Of a stretch of DNA of 64,000 nt, positions 1 through 8,866 are shown in pieces; the stretch's first letter is position 1; each line of letters opens with the position of its first letter. The DNA comes from DDH964 sp963806685 (GTDB lineage: Bacteria > Desulfobacterota > Desulfuromonadia > Desulfuromonadales > DDH964). The position numbers and the translations under genes are program-made. Where the stretch lies: NCBI GenBank assembly GCA_963806685.1, contig CAWDZB010000012.1, positions 230,765-294,764 on the forward strand, in the 5' to 3' direction. Below the pieces are notes generated by a model that did no database searches, had not been told where the DNA came from, and saw nothing but the letters and a program-made list of their open reading frames with translations.

Positions 1-1203
1 ATCCGTACGTTCGGCCGTCTGGGTGCCGACCGTGATCGTGCCATCGTATTTGTCATGATAATAATAGGCGACTGCTCTGCCCGTCAGTTTAGCGGTAATG
101 TTCTGGTTGTATCCCAGCCTGATCCGGTTCGTGAGAACACCCCGAACGCCCTGGGTATCCGATTGACTAACCCTGCGCGTCGCCAATAGAGAAACCGACG
201 TCTTGGCGGTAAGCTGATAATTCTGCTGGAGTTCGACGGCGAAAAAGTTCTTGGTTTCACTGGTCGGTTTGAACTTCACCTTCCCGTAGCCCAGCTTGAA
301 ACGACCGCGAGTCTTGTCCGTGGCCTTCCACTGCAAACCGGCAAAGAGGAGATTCTGATGGTTATCCAACGATTGGTCCGTATCGTAATTCACGTTGATA
401 AATTCATAGTTCACAAAAGCCGAAGTCTTTGCACCAAACCGGTAAAACACATAACCCGACCAGACCTGGTCCTTCCGATCGCGGTAACTTCTGCGCGCCG
501 CGTCGTAATTCAGAACGTACAGGGTATAGTCCAGCCGCAGGCGCGTTTTCGGGCCTAACTGATAACTAATCGAGGGGTTGAGCCAGTTCGATTTGAACTT
601 GTCCAATTGTCCTGCCCCAGCATCACCGGTGGAATAAGCGTCGTGATTTTTCAGGTAGACGTCGGCCACCTCCAGTGAAAACCCGCTGCTGGCGTTGTAC
701 TGGATGAGCGCTTCGCCTCGCTGGTCGTTGGTATCGGCGTCCGAATATTTGTTGTGCCTTTCGAAATCACCGCGGTACAGGGCATACCCCTGGAAACGCC
801 GATCCGATACGGTCCTGAAACGGCTGACCGCCAGTCCCCCGGGCGCGGTGTTCAGGGTCTCGACCCGGAGAAGCTGTTGCCGGACCGCCGGAAGCGCCAG
901 CCAGATACCGGGAGAAACGGTCAGAACCGTATCACTCTTTTCGTTGGAGTCGGTGTTGAAGAGGTTGGAGGTATAATAGCCGCCAACGGACAAGAAGGGA
1001 TGAACGTAGCCATGCCGGCCGCCGAAGACGTTCCCTCCTGTCTCCTTTGACTTGGTAAACAGAGCCTCCCCTTCCTGCCCCTCGGGAACCGGCTGGAAAA
1101 TTCCGGACTCGGTTTTTTCCGTGGTCGACAAATCGGCCCCCCAGGAAAGCAGGGGCAGTAGAAGCAACCCTCCAGCGACGATTGGCAGCAATTTCCATCT
1201 CAT
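1..1203 (-). CDS. Outer-membrane beta-barrel protein of the exopolysaccharide locus (3' end outside window)
   Basis: Reading from the ATG at 1203, 401 codons stay open to the window edge, so the C-terminus is missing. A Shine-Dalgarno GGAGGAG lies just upstream. Residues 1 to about 23 form a signal peptide (a basic start, then an alanine/leucine-rich core ending SWGA). The mature part is rich in alternating polar/aromatic strands such as LRLDYTLYVLNYD and AFVNYEFINVNYD, typical of a 16- to 18-stranded barrel. The pattern fits the BBP2/EpsL-like putative porins found in exopolysaccharide operons, where they probably let polymer across the outer membrane. It is the last visible gene of the minus-strand polysaccharide cluster. 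An MtrB-like barrel is less likely because I see no cytochrome partner here. Confidence 0.72.
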   Translation of the reverse strand, partial: MRWKLLPIVAGGLLLLPLLSWGADLSTTEKTESGIFQPVPEGQEGEALFTKSKETGGNVFGGRHGYVHPFLSVGGYYTSNLFNTDSNEKSDTVLTVSPGIWLALPAVRQQLLRVETLNTAPGGLAVSRFRTVSDRRFQGYALYRGDFERHNKYSDADTNDQRGEALIQYNASSGFSLEVADVYLKNHDAYSTGDAGAGQLDKFKSNWLNPSISYQLGPKTRLRLDYTLYVLNYDAARRSYRDRKDQVWSGYVFYRFGAKTSAFVNYEFINVNYDTDQSLDNHQNLLFAGLQWKATDKTRGRFKLGYGKVKFKPTSETKNFFAVELQQNYQLTAKTSVSLLATRRVSQSDTQGVRGVLTNRIRLGYNQNITAKLTGRAVAYYYHDKYDGTITVGTQTAERTD

Positions 1204-1375
1204 AATCCACTCCTCCTTGGAAAGTCAATTTATACCGGCTAGAACATCCTCTCACGGTCCCGGCCCGCCTATGCTTGGAGTATAACAAACCGTCGACCGT
1301 TCACTAGCTTCCCCCAACTGATCCGGACAACCTTAGGCGCACTGATTTTCACTGTTATTTCGCTGAGGCATGTGA

Positions 1376-2785
1376 TCATTTCCCTGTCCCGAGGAGGACC
1401 GCAGGAATCGTCTGCAGCAAAAGCTTGAAATCGAGGAGCAGAGACCATTTGTCGATGTATTCCAGGTCCATGCGCATCCACTCGTCAAAGCATACCTCAT
1501 TCCGGCCATTTACCTGCCAAATGCAAGTGATTCCAGGCTTCATGGAGAGCCGGCGGCGCTGCCAATGACTATATTTCGCCACCTCTTCGGCCAGAGGCGG
1601 CCTGGGGCCCACAAGGCTCATCTCTCCCCGCAGCACATTGATCAATTGCGGCAATTCGTCGAGGCTGGTTTTCCGCAGAAATCCCCCTATTTTAGTTACG
1701 CGTGGATCCTTTTCGATCTTGAAGGCGGGCCCATCTACTTCGTTTGCCCCCAACAGACTTGCCTTCAGTTTTTCGGCATTGGAAACCATGGTGCGGAACT
1801 TGTAGAGCATAAATTTTCGACCATTTAGCCCCACCCGCTCCTGGCGGAAGAAAATGGGGCCCGCGCTGGTCAGCCTAATCAGCACGGCAAGGACGGCAAA
1901 AAGGGGCAGCAATGCGAGCAGCCCGATGGCCGCCAGACAATAGTCGAGCAGATACTTGACCAGAAGCGCCAAGTCCTGGTGGGGCACGGAGGAAACGACC
2001 AGGGTTGGCAGGCCAACAAACTGGTCGATGAAGACCGAAGCGACCTTGGGCTGGTACATCAACACGGGGATCTGCCAATCAGGCAATATTCGGACATTCA
2101 CTCCCTGCTCCTCGGCAAAGCTGATGAAGTCGAGAACCTTTTCGACCTTCGCCAGGGGGAGGGCAAATACGACTTCGTCCACCGCCCGCTCAAGTAAAAT
2201 ACTGCGAAAGTCTTCCATGAGGCCGATGACAGTAACGCCTTCGGCGACTTCTGTACCGAGCAGATCAGGCGAAATCTCCAGACAGCCGATGAGATGATAG
2301 CCCAGGTTTTTATTGGCGGTCACATAACCGATCAGCTCTTTCGCCCGTTCGCGGCTTCCGATCACCAGGATCTCCCTGCGGTTCAGACCATGCTTTCTTC
2401 GGAGATGAATATCCGCCCGGTAGGCGGTCAGCAGCAGGAGGTCAAGCCCGAGAAAGAGCAGCATCAGCAGATGGCTACCTGCAGTCTGGTTCACCAGGTA
2501 CAGGAGTAAAATGACACCTGCCGCTCCCAAGAAAATGCTTTTTGCGACACGAAAAAAGATCTTTTCAAAGGAGACAAATCGGCCATGGAATTCATAGATT
2601 CCAACATAATGGTAGGAAAGTCCGCAGCAGACCATGGTTAGCAGCAGCAGGAAGGGAAAATGGAAATTCGTTCCCGGTGGGTAGGTGAAATTTGACAAGG
2701 CAAGCCTCAAAGCAAAAGCGCCCCCAAAGGCAATAGCCGTCAGAAACAGATCACTAGCCCTCTGGCCGAACTGTTCCCGCAACAT
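1376..2785 (-). CDS. Exopolysaccharide polyprenyl-phosphate glycosylphosphotransferase (WbaP/PssA type)
   Basis: 469 aa. It transfers a hexose 1-phosphate from a nucleotide sugar onto undecaprenyl phosphate, the priming step of repeat-unit assembly at the inner membrane. The N-terminal third has four hydrophobic segments (about residues 10-30, 45-65, 80-100, 105-125), followed by a Rossmann-like CoA_binding_3 domain containing REILVIGSRERAKELIGY. A fifth membrane segment near residues 280-305 precedes the cytoplasmic bacterial sugar-transferase domain. That domain has FFRQERVGLNGRKF, the FRTM motif, KTSLDELPQL and VGPRPP. The RBS AGGAGGA sits 4-5 bases before the ATG. The donor sugar (glucose, galactose or other) cannot be read from sequence alone. 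Confidence 0.92.
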   Translation of the reverse strand: MLREQFGQRASDLFLTAIAFGGAFALRLALSNFTYPPGTNFHFPFLLLLTMVCCGLSYHYVGIYEFHGRFVSFEKIFFRVAKSIFLGAAGVILLLYLVNQTAGSHLLMLLFLGLDLLLLTAYRADIHLRRKHGLNRREILVIGSRERAKELIGYVTANKNLGYHLIGCLEISPDLLGTEVAEGVTVIGLMEDFRSILLERAVDEVVFALPLAKVEKVLDFISFAEEQGVNVRILPDWQIPVLMYQPKVASVFIDQFVGLPTLVVSSVPHQDLALLVKYLLDYCLAAIGLLALLPLFAVLAVLIRLTSAGPIFFRQERVGLNGRKFMLYKFRTMVSNAEKLKASLLGANEVDGPAFKIEKDPRVTKIGGFLRKTSLDELPQLINVLRGEMSLVGPRPPLAEEVAKYSHWQRRRLSMKPGITCIWQVNGRNEVCFDEWMRMDLEYIDKWSLLLDFKLLLQTIPAVLLGTGK

Positions 2786-3230
2786 CTTCCTCCTCTCGAG
2801 ACCTCAAGTAGTAGGCTAGTCCTTTCGACATGCCCCTGCAAACCACCTTGCCTGCCGACGAAATGAAAAACCGAGTCTGGCGAAGGAGTTAATCCATCGG
2901 CAGCTCGGCCATCACCGGTTCAAGGGCCGCAGTATTCCAGCTTTCCCAAAGGAGCGGCCCTTTTTGCTACGGGTTCAACCTCCTTGCCTAGACCCCCTCT
3001 TTGCGGATCATCAGACAATAAAAAACCCTTTCTTCCAGCCGTTAAATGGATACCACTCGTTTCACCCCTGTCAAGCAAGCGCCGTCCCACGATCAGGGCT
3101 TGGGAAATAGGGAGACCCCGCAAACGAGCATAGGCACTTTCCAATATCGGACGGTCACCGCGCATGGTGGGGCGAGCAACTATTTTATGATAGTGCTCCA
3201 GGGAAAACAGCTAAATATGCGATTTCGTAC
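2786..3230. other. Intergenic stretch within polysaccharide cluster
   Basis: About 445 bases between the glycosylphosphotransferase and the next glycosyltransferase. Short open frames exist (for example 81 codons on the minus strand at 2920-3165), but they have no ribosome-binding site, domain or family resemblance that I can see. It may hold a promoter for the distal genes, but I cannot point to a convincing one. Confidence 0.5.
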
Positions 3231-4430
3231 TTAGGCCCAGAGTGCCTCATAGGCTGCCAGAAGTTTCGGCACTTCGTAACGCCATTCAAGCTCATTCTCG
3301 ATCCGCTGGCGTGCGAAGACGCCCATCTTTTTGCGCAACTCTTTATCATCCAGCAGCTGTACAATCCTGTTGGCGAAATCTATTTCATCGTTCTTTGCGG
3401 CGTAAAGTGCGGCATCCTTGGCCGAATATCTGCTCTCGGTCAGATCGAACTGGACAATCGGCTTGCCCAGCGCCATATATTCCATGACCTTGTTCATTGT
3501 CGATTTATCATTCATTTCGTTGGCCACATCGGGATTGACACAGATATCGGCCGTGTTCAGCATGGCCAGCAGTTGCCGGTCCGGCACGCGGCCGGTAAAA
3601 GTCACATAATCCTCCACACCCAACTCCCGCGCATATACCTGCATGGCCTCCAGCTCGGTACCGCCCCCGACCAGACCGAAGTGGATATCGTGGCGCCCCA
3701 ACTCATTAACAATATGCCGCACCGATCGCAAAAGGTAATCGATCCCCTCCTGTTTTCCCATCACCCCAACGTATCCAACCAGGTAACGTCGCCCGTTTTT
3801 CAGGCTCTCCTCGGGAGGCAGAATTTGCAACCGTTCAAGATTTGGTCCACTACGAACAACGAACACCCGACCGGGCACCATGCCGCCACGGCTCAGGGCG
3901 ATGCGCCGATAAGATTCGTTGGTGGCAATGGAAACGTCGGCGGTTCTAAAGGTCCAGCGCTCCCAGACCAGCAGCATTTTGTAGAAGAGGTCCTGGCGGC
4001 CGAACTTCGCTTCGTAAAGTTCTGGATTGATATCGTGATGGTCGAACAGGAACTTCTTGCCGAACAGTTTGAAAAAAAGCCCAATCAGGAAAATGTTGTC
4101 CGGTGGATTGCAGCCGTGGATCACGTCGAATCCACGCTGAAACATAACCTTCCACGCTAGGAGGAATTCCCAGAACAAGGCGGCGGAATATTCAATCAGG
4201 TAGCCGAGAGCCCCCTTGGCCTCCAGGGGAAGAGGGTGGCGAAGAATATGGATCTCCTCCAGGATTTCGTGCCGCTTTTCATACCCCTTGCCGACAGGAC
4301 AGATGATCGACAATTGATAGCCGGCATCGCGCAGGGCGCAGGCCTCCTGCCAGACGCGCCGGTCAAAAGGCACCGGAAGGTTTTCGACGATGATCAGAAT
4401 TCGACGGGCGCTACCAGCAGATCCCTTCAT
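3231..4430 (-). CDS. GT4-family glycosyltransferase
   Basis: 399 aa from the ATG at 4430, chosen because GGGAGG lies six bases before it; an in-frame ATG at 4454 gives eight more residues and deeper overlap with the upstream gene. Two-domain GT-B fold: an N-terminal acceptor domain beginning RRILIIVENLPVPFDRRVW, with DHHDINPELYEAKFG around residue 135, and a C-terminal nucleotide-sugar domain with VGYVGVMGKQEGIDYLL and MEYMALGKPIVQFDL. These fit the WbuB-like retaining GT4 subfamily. It probably adds a sugar to the lipid-linked repeat unit on the cytoplasmic face. It overlaps the end of the AlgD-type gene by about 20 bases, so the two are likely co-translated. Confidence 0.88.
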   Translation of the reverse strand: MKGSAGSARRILIIVENLPVPFDRRVWQEACALRDAGYQLSIICPVGKGYEKRHEILEEIHILRHPLPLEAKGALGYLIEYSAALFWEFLLAWKVMFQRGFDVIHGCNPPDNIFLIGLFFKLFGKKFLFDHHDINPELYEAKFGRQDLFYKMLLVWERWTFRTADVSIATNESYRRIALSRGGMVPGRVFVVRSGPNLERLQILPPEESLKNGRRYLVGYVGVMGKQEGIDYLLRSVRHIVNELGRHDIHFGLVGGGTELEAMQVYARELGVEDYVTFTGRVPDRQLLAMLNTADICVNPDVANEMNDKSTMNKVMEYMALGKPIVQFDLTESRYSAKDAALYAAKNDEIDFANRIVQLLDDKELRKKMGVFARQRIENELEWRYEVPKLLAAYEALWA

Positions 4431-5724
4431 AGCGGCCCTCCCGACTGGTTTCATTCGCCACGCGAACCAGATCGATTACCCGCTGGCCGTCTTTGATTTT
4501 CGATAATAAATCCGCAAATTCTTCCGATTTGGTTCCCACCACGATGACCTCCGCGTGGTCCAGTATCCCCTGCATGGTATCCACCATCAATTGGGATATA
4601 TGCGGAATGAGCCTGAGAATATAATCCCGGTTGGCCCCCACCAGCTTGGCCAGGTTGACATTGCGATCATATAGGCGAAGATCGTACCCTTTGCCAATGA
4701 GATATTCGATCAGGGAGATGATTGGACTCTCGCGCAAGTCGTCGGTGTCTTCCTTGAAACTGAAGCCAAGAATGCCGACCTTCTTGCTGCCCGCCTTGGT
4801 GATTAGCTCTATGCCCCGGGTGATCTGGGCCTCGTTGCTCGGCAGAATGGCGTTTAGCAGGGGGAGTTGGAGGTCGTTTATCCGGGCCATGTAAGCCAGG
4901 GCGCGAACATCCTTGGGCAGGCAAGATCCGCCGAAGGCAAAGCCGGGACGCAGGTAGTAGGCAGAAAGGTTCAACTTGGTGTCCTGGCAGAATATGTCCA
5001 TGAGCCGGTGGCTGTCGATGCCAACAGCCTTACAGATGGAGCCTATTTCATTGGCAAAGGTAACCTTGACCGCATGCCAGGCATTGTCCGCATACTTGAC
5101 CATTTCCGCGGTGGCGATATCGGTGCGGATCAGTGGCGCCTGCAGGTCCTTGTACAGATCCGCCAACAGGTCCCCGCTTTTTTTATCCGTCTCACCGATC
5201 AGGGTTTGGGGGGGATTCTGATAATCGACGATGGCCGAGCCCTCCCTCAGAAACTCCGGGTTCACACAGACGCCGAAGCCGTCTATCACGCTTTTCCCGG
5301 AGGCGGCTTCGAGAATGGGGATCACCAATTTCCGCATGGTTCCGGGCAGCATGGTGCTACGAAGCGCCACAACGTGATAAGAATCTTTGCGTGCAATGGC
5401 AGCGCCGATTTCTTCGCAGACCCTGCAAATGAAAGCCGGGTCCAGGCTCCCATTTGATTTGCTGGGCGTCCCGACGCATACCAGAGACACATCGGACTCC
5501 CGAACAGCCTGGAAAGCATCATCGGTTGCGCTCAGGTGGCCTGCAGCTACGGCCGCGCTGACCAGACCTTCCATGCCCGGCTCGATGACGGGTGTCTTGC
5601 CCGCGTTGATTAGCTGGACTTTCGTTGGGTTGGGATCGACGCCGAAAACACGGTTTCCCTCGCTTGCAAGAACCCCCGCCGACACGGCGCCCACGTATCC
5701 CAGGCCAAAAATGCTCACCTTCAT
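4411..5724 (-). CDS. algD: GDP-mannose 6-dehydrogenase (AlgD type)
   Basis: 437 aa. It oxidises GDP-mannose in two NAD-dependent steps to GDP-mannuronate, the precursor of alginate-like polymers. The N-terminal Rossmann motif KVSIFGLGYVGAVSAG, the VGTPSKSNGSLD segment and the catalytic-cysteine motif RPGFAFGGSCLPKD (about residue 265) match AlgD more closely than UDP-glucose dehydrogenase. SFKEDTDDLRESP and a third nucleotide-binding lobe follow. The ATG at 5724 gives the family's usual start; an in-frame GTG at 5733 is an alternative. Neighbouring glycosyltransferases and a heparinase/alginate-lyase-like protein support a uronic-acid polymer. UDP-glucose or UDP-ManNAc dehydrogenase specificity cannot be fully excluded. 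Confidence 0.9.
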   Translation of the reverse strand: MKVSIFGLGYVGAVSAGVLASEGNRVFGVDPNPTKVQLINAGKTPVIEPGMEGLVSAAVAAGHLSATDDAFQAVRESDVSLVCVGTPSKSNGSLDPAFICRVCEEIGAAIARKDSYHVVALRSTMLPGTMRKLVIPILEAASGKSVIDGFGVCVNPEFLREGSAIVDYQNPPQTLIGETDKKSGDLLADLYKDLQAPLIRTDIATAEMVKYADNAWHAVKVTFANEIGSICKAVGIDSHRLMDIFCQDTKLNLSAYYLRPGFAFGGSCLPKDVRALAYMARINDLQLPLLNAILPSNEAQITRGIELITKAGSKKVGILGFSFKEDTDDLRESPIISLIEYLIGKGYDLRLYDRNVNLAKLVGANRDYILRLIPHISQLMVDTMQGILDHAEVIVVGTKSEEFADLLSKIKDGQRVIDLVRVANETSREGRYEGICW

Positions 5725-5745
5725 CTTAGTCACCGCTACCTTGTA

Positions 5746-7761
5746 TTATTTTTCATGACGTCGGGTAAGGACGATCTCGGTCATCAGGCGGGTGTTGCCG
5801 TTGATGCGGTTTCGGAAAACAGCCATTATTATCGGTTCTTTGAAATCATAGCGCCGGGAAACCCAACCGCAAGGGGGGGAGGACTCCCCGTGGCAAAGGA
5901 TTGTTTCTCCCCCGTCGGACAGCGGAAGAAAATGTACCTCGACCCCTTGATTTTCTACCACCAGGCCTTGCTCCTTTTGGGTGATTCGACAATGCTCGGA
6001 GAAATGCCAGAACCTTTCGATCAGATGCCTTTCCTTGCATTCGAGGATGTCGGTCACCACAATCTTCCCTTCGCTCTTCCGCAGGCAGATTTCCCGCGTG
6101 TGCCTGACCGGGTCAGCAAGCCGCAGGTACCCGTCGTGGCATCCAATCAACCGGTCCTCCTTCTCATTGGTCTCCCAACTTTTGCAATTCGCGTGGGCTT
6201 TTTGCAGCCAGAGAAAGTTGCCGCCGCTGACCGACTGGTTCAGTCCATCGATCCGCAGGGTATTGTGACCACCTGTTCCCCGGAAATACTCCCTCCACTT
6301 CTTCTTTGTATGGTAGGCAAAAGTTCCCGGATCGATGAGAATTTCCTTCCCCCCCACGGAGAGCACAATAGCCAATGCATCGGCGTGGCCGTGGGCCGCG
6401 AGGGAAAGATAACCAAGGGGGCCGGTATCGGCGATGAGGCGAATTTCTTTTTCGGTTTCAAAATCACATCCCAGAATGTAGTAGCCGCCCTCAGGGAAAG
6501 CTGTTTTCACCGGTATTTTGCTTTGGTTGGTGTCAATGGCTGTATACTCCTTTTCGGCTTCTTCCCCTAAAAGCCAGCCGGTTTTATCGTCCAGGGAGCC
6601 GGCCTTTACCTTAAAATCTCCTCGTTTGAACAAAATGGCCCCCGTGGCCAATAATGATCGATAGGGATTGAAATTCTTCTGCGGAGAAAGGCGCGTAACA
6701 TAACCGTCGTCAGCATCCCCGATCATGGGGACGTTCCCACCGAAATCCATTGCCGAAGCTAAAAATTCCATCATCGCCTCGATCCGGTTCCAATACGGTT
6801 TCGGAAATTCAACTGCATTGGTCCGACCCGCCAGACCAGCGATTAGAAGAAAATCGAGAACAAATGGCTGATACGAGGTGGATTGTTCTTTGTTTACCCC
6901 ATCGGAATAATTCTGGCGATCAGCTTCCCTTACCAACTCCAGATACGCGAAATTTCGCCATTTTTGAGATTGGCCCCAACATGGCCAGGTACAGGTTGCA
7001 ACAAAAAGCCCGGCTGCTTCCCCAATCAAATGGTTATTGGCGGACGAATAACGAGAAAGACCGTTGCGAATGAAATGACAGTGCTGATAAACGGAAGAAA
7101 GCCACGAGTCCAAAAAATTCTGGCCCTGACTATCCCTGAAAATTGGTGAATCAGCCCTTCCGATCAGGTTCCACACCAAGCTCCAGTTAATCAAACGGAT
7201 GCCTGATTCGAGAGAACTGGCCCATTGCACCCCTTTGGGATAAGGGCATTGTTCGAACCAGGACTCCAATTGTACCCGGATCCCCTGAAGATATTTTTCG
7301 GATCCGGTTAAATTAAAAGCCTGGGCCAGGGTCACCAGATGCAAATGCCGGTTGGGCTCCCAGATGTATTTAATATCTCCGACAATGCCAGCATCCCGAT
7401 AATCGATGAACCGACCGAATTTCAACGGAACAGATTTGCCACCTCGCGGGTCTCGATTCCACAGGGGAGGGTGCCCGACATTGAAATTCCGCAAGGCAAA
7501 GATGTCGAGGTTACCTGACAGTATGTTATCCGCAGCGGCACAATAGGCCGCGGAACTAACCTTCGGGGCAGGTCCGAACCAGGAAGTGGTCCGGGTCGTA
7601 CAATCAGGCGCCGGCACGGTTTTCGCTGTTAAGAAGCCAAGCGCCTGCAGGGTAAAAAAAAGATGGTCATGGATGCGCTGGAAGACTTCAGGTAGGGACA
7701 TACACTGCAAACGATTTTTGTACCACTTCAGTTTTCCGGTCAAAGACTGCTTAGAGCTCAT
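5746..7761 (-). CDS. Heparinase II/III-like polysaccharide lyase
   Basis: 671 aa. The N-terminal half resembles the alpha/alpha-toroid Heparinase_II/III_N domain: YIWEPNRHLHLVTLAQAF, then LESGIRLINWSLVWNL and NNHLIGEAAGLFVA. The C-terminal half is the beta-sandwich Heparinase_II/III domain, with LSLAAHGHADALAIVLSVGG, ILIDPGTFAYH and GGHNTLRIDGLNQS. The conserved His/Tyr/Asn positions expected for beta-elimination of uronate-containing glycans are present. No signal peptide is obvious, so the export route is unclear. Family members sit in polysaccharide operons, where they trim or degrade the polymer during synthesis. The neighbouring AlgD-type gene makes a mannuronate- or other uronate-containing substrate plausible. 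The spacer to the upstream GT4 gene is only 5 bases. Confidence 0.88.
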   Translation of the reverse strand: MSSKQSLTGKLKWYKNRLQCMSLPEVFQRIHDHLFFTLQALGFLTAKTVPAPDCTTRTTSWFGPAPKVSSAAYCAAADNILSGNLDIFALRNFNVGHPPLWNRDPRGGKSVPLKFGRFIDYRDAGIVGDIKYIWEPNRHLHLVTLAQAFNLTGSEKYLQGIRVQLESWFEQCPYPKGVQWASSLESGIRLINWSLVWNLIGRADSPIFRDSQGQNFLDSWLSSVYQHCHFIRNGLSRYSSANNHLIGEAAGLFVATCTWPCWGQSQKWRNFAYLELVREADRQNYSDGVNKEQSTSYQPFVLDFLLIAGLAGRTNAVEFPKPYWNRIEAMMEFLASAMDFGGNVPMIGDADDGYVTRLSPQKNFNPYRSLLATGAILFKRGDFKVKAGSLDDKTGWLLGEEAEKEYTAIDTNQSKIPVKTAFPEGGYYILGCDFETEKEIRLIADTGPLGYLSLAAHGHADALAIVLSVGGKEILIDPGTFAYHTKKKWREYFRGTGGHNTLRIDGLNQSVSGGNFLWLQKAHANCKSWETNEKEDRLIGCHDGYLRLADPVRHTREICLRKSEGKIVVTDILECKERHLIERFWHFSEHCRITQKEQGLVVENQGVEVHFLPLSDGGETILCHGESSPPCGWVSRRYDFKEPIIMAVFRNRINGNTRLMTEIVLTRRHEK

Positions 7762-7766
7762 AGTAC

Positions 7767-8861
7767 CTACAGTAGAAGATTTTCTCTTCCGCCTAGCTCG
7801 CGGTAGAGTTGTTCGATCTGCCCGATAACCTTTTCGGCAAGAAAGTAATCCCGGATTTTTTTCTTTGCCGCGTCACCGATTCGCCGCCTCAAATCGGCAT
7901 CTCCCAGCAACCGGTCCAATGCCCCGACCAGGGCGGGGACATCGCCTGGTTCGACCAGGAATCCATCAATGCCATTCTCGATGGCATCCGGAATGCCCCC
8001 GACCGTAGTGGAGACAACGGGCATCCCCGCCGCCATCGCCTCCAGCACCCCCATGGGCAGCCCCTCGTTGTAGGACGGCAAAACATAGACGGTCGCCTCC
8101 CCCAATAGCCGCCGCTTCTGTTCGCCATCTACCCAGTGGAAAATTTTTACGGTGTCAGCTATTCCAAGGCGCGCCGCGTGCGCCGCTACCCCTTGCAGTT
8201 CGCCATCCCCGCAACAGATCAGCTCCAGCGAAGGATAATCCTTCCGCAACTCTGCCACCGCAGCGAGCAAATCGTAGATGCCTTTGCGGGGGCTGAGACG
8301 ACCTAAAAACAACAGTTCGCTGGGATGCCTCGCGACCAGGCCGGGGGAGGAGGGTGCCGCCGGAGCCGGGTTGAATATGCGGACAATTCTGCCGGCGCCT
8401 ACCACTCCCCCCAGCCACCGTTTCCATTGGCTGGAAAGCACAATGATTCTGTCCGCCTTTTTGAAAACCGACCTCACCAGGTATTTCCTGAGCACCCCCG
8501 ACTCGTTTTCATAAAATTCCTTAAATTCAGCTCCATGCAAATGGATGATAATGGGGATTTTCAACCAGGAGGCTGGGAGGATAAAAAGGGTTTTCCGCCA
8601 GAAACTTGCCCGGGAGGCAGTATGGGCATGAATGAGGGAGATTTCCCCGGCAGCGAGCAACCGAAAGAACCGGGCATAGGCGGCCAGGAAAATTTTTATC
8701 TTGTCAAACGAGTTTCCGTCGATATGTGACGGAATATGAATTACTGGCCATCTTTGAAACAAGCCATTTTCCGAATAGGTTTTTAAAACAGTTGCAATGC
8801 CTCCCTTGGTATTTATGGATGTGGCCAGCATTACAATGCTTTTTGTGGAGGAATTCATCAT
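7767..8861 (-). CDS. GT4-family glycosyltransferase
   Basis: 364 aa. N-terminal GT-B half with TSINTKGGIATVLKTYSENG and the acceptor-side IPIIIHLHGAEFKEFYENES. C-terminal half with ELLFLGRLSPRKGIYDLLAA (sugar-nucleotide phosphate binding) and the ExxE-type signature in EGLPMGVLEAMAAGMPVVST. This is a retaining cytoplasmic glycosyltransferase, presumably acting on the growing repeat unit. It is packed between the CapK-like gene and the lyase gene with 5-base spacers on both sides, so it is part of one transcript. Donor and acceptor are unknown. Confidence 0.9.
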   Translation of the reverse strand: MMNSSTKSIVMLATSINTKGGIATVLKTYSENGLFQRWPVIHIPSHIDGNSFDKIKIFLAAYARFFRLLAAGEISLIHAHTASRASFWRKTLFILPASWLKIPIIIHLHGAEFKEFYENESGVLRKYLVRSVFKKADRIIVLSSQWKRWLGGVVGAGRIVRIFNPAPAAPSSPGLVARHPSELLFLGRLSPRKGIYDLLAAVAELRKDYPSLELICCGDGELQGVAAHAARLGIADTVKIFHWVDGEQKRRLLGEATVYVLPSYNEGLPMGVLEAMAAGMPVVSTTVGGIPDAIENGIDGFLVEPGDVPALVGALDRLLGDADLRRRIGDAAKKKIRDYFLAEKVIGQIEQLYRELGGRENLLL

Positions 8862-8866
8862 TTTGC

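Noticed and set aside
2920..3165. 81-codon minus-strand frame between polysaccharide genes
   Set aside because: No RBS, no domain, and composition unlike its neighbours.
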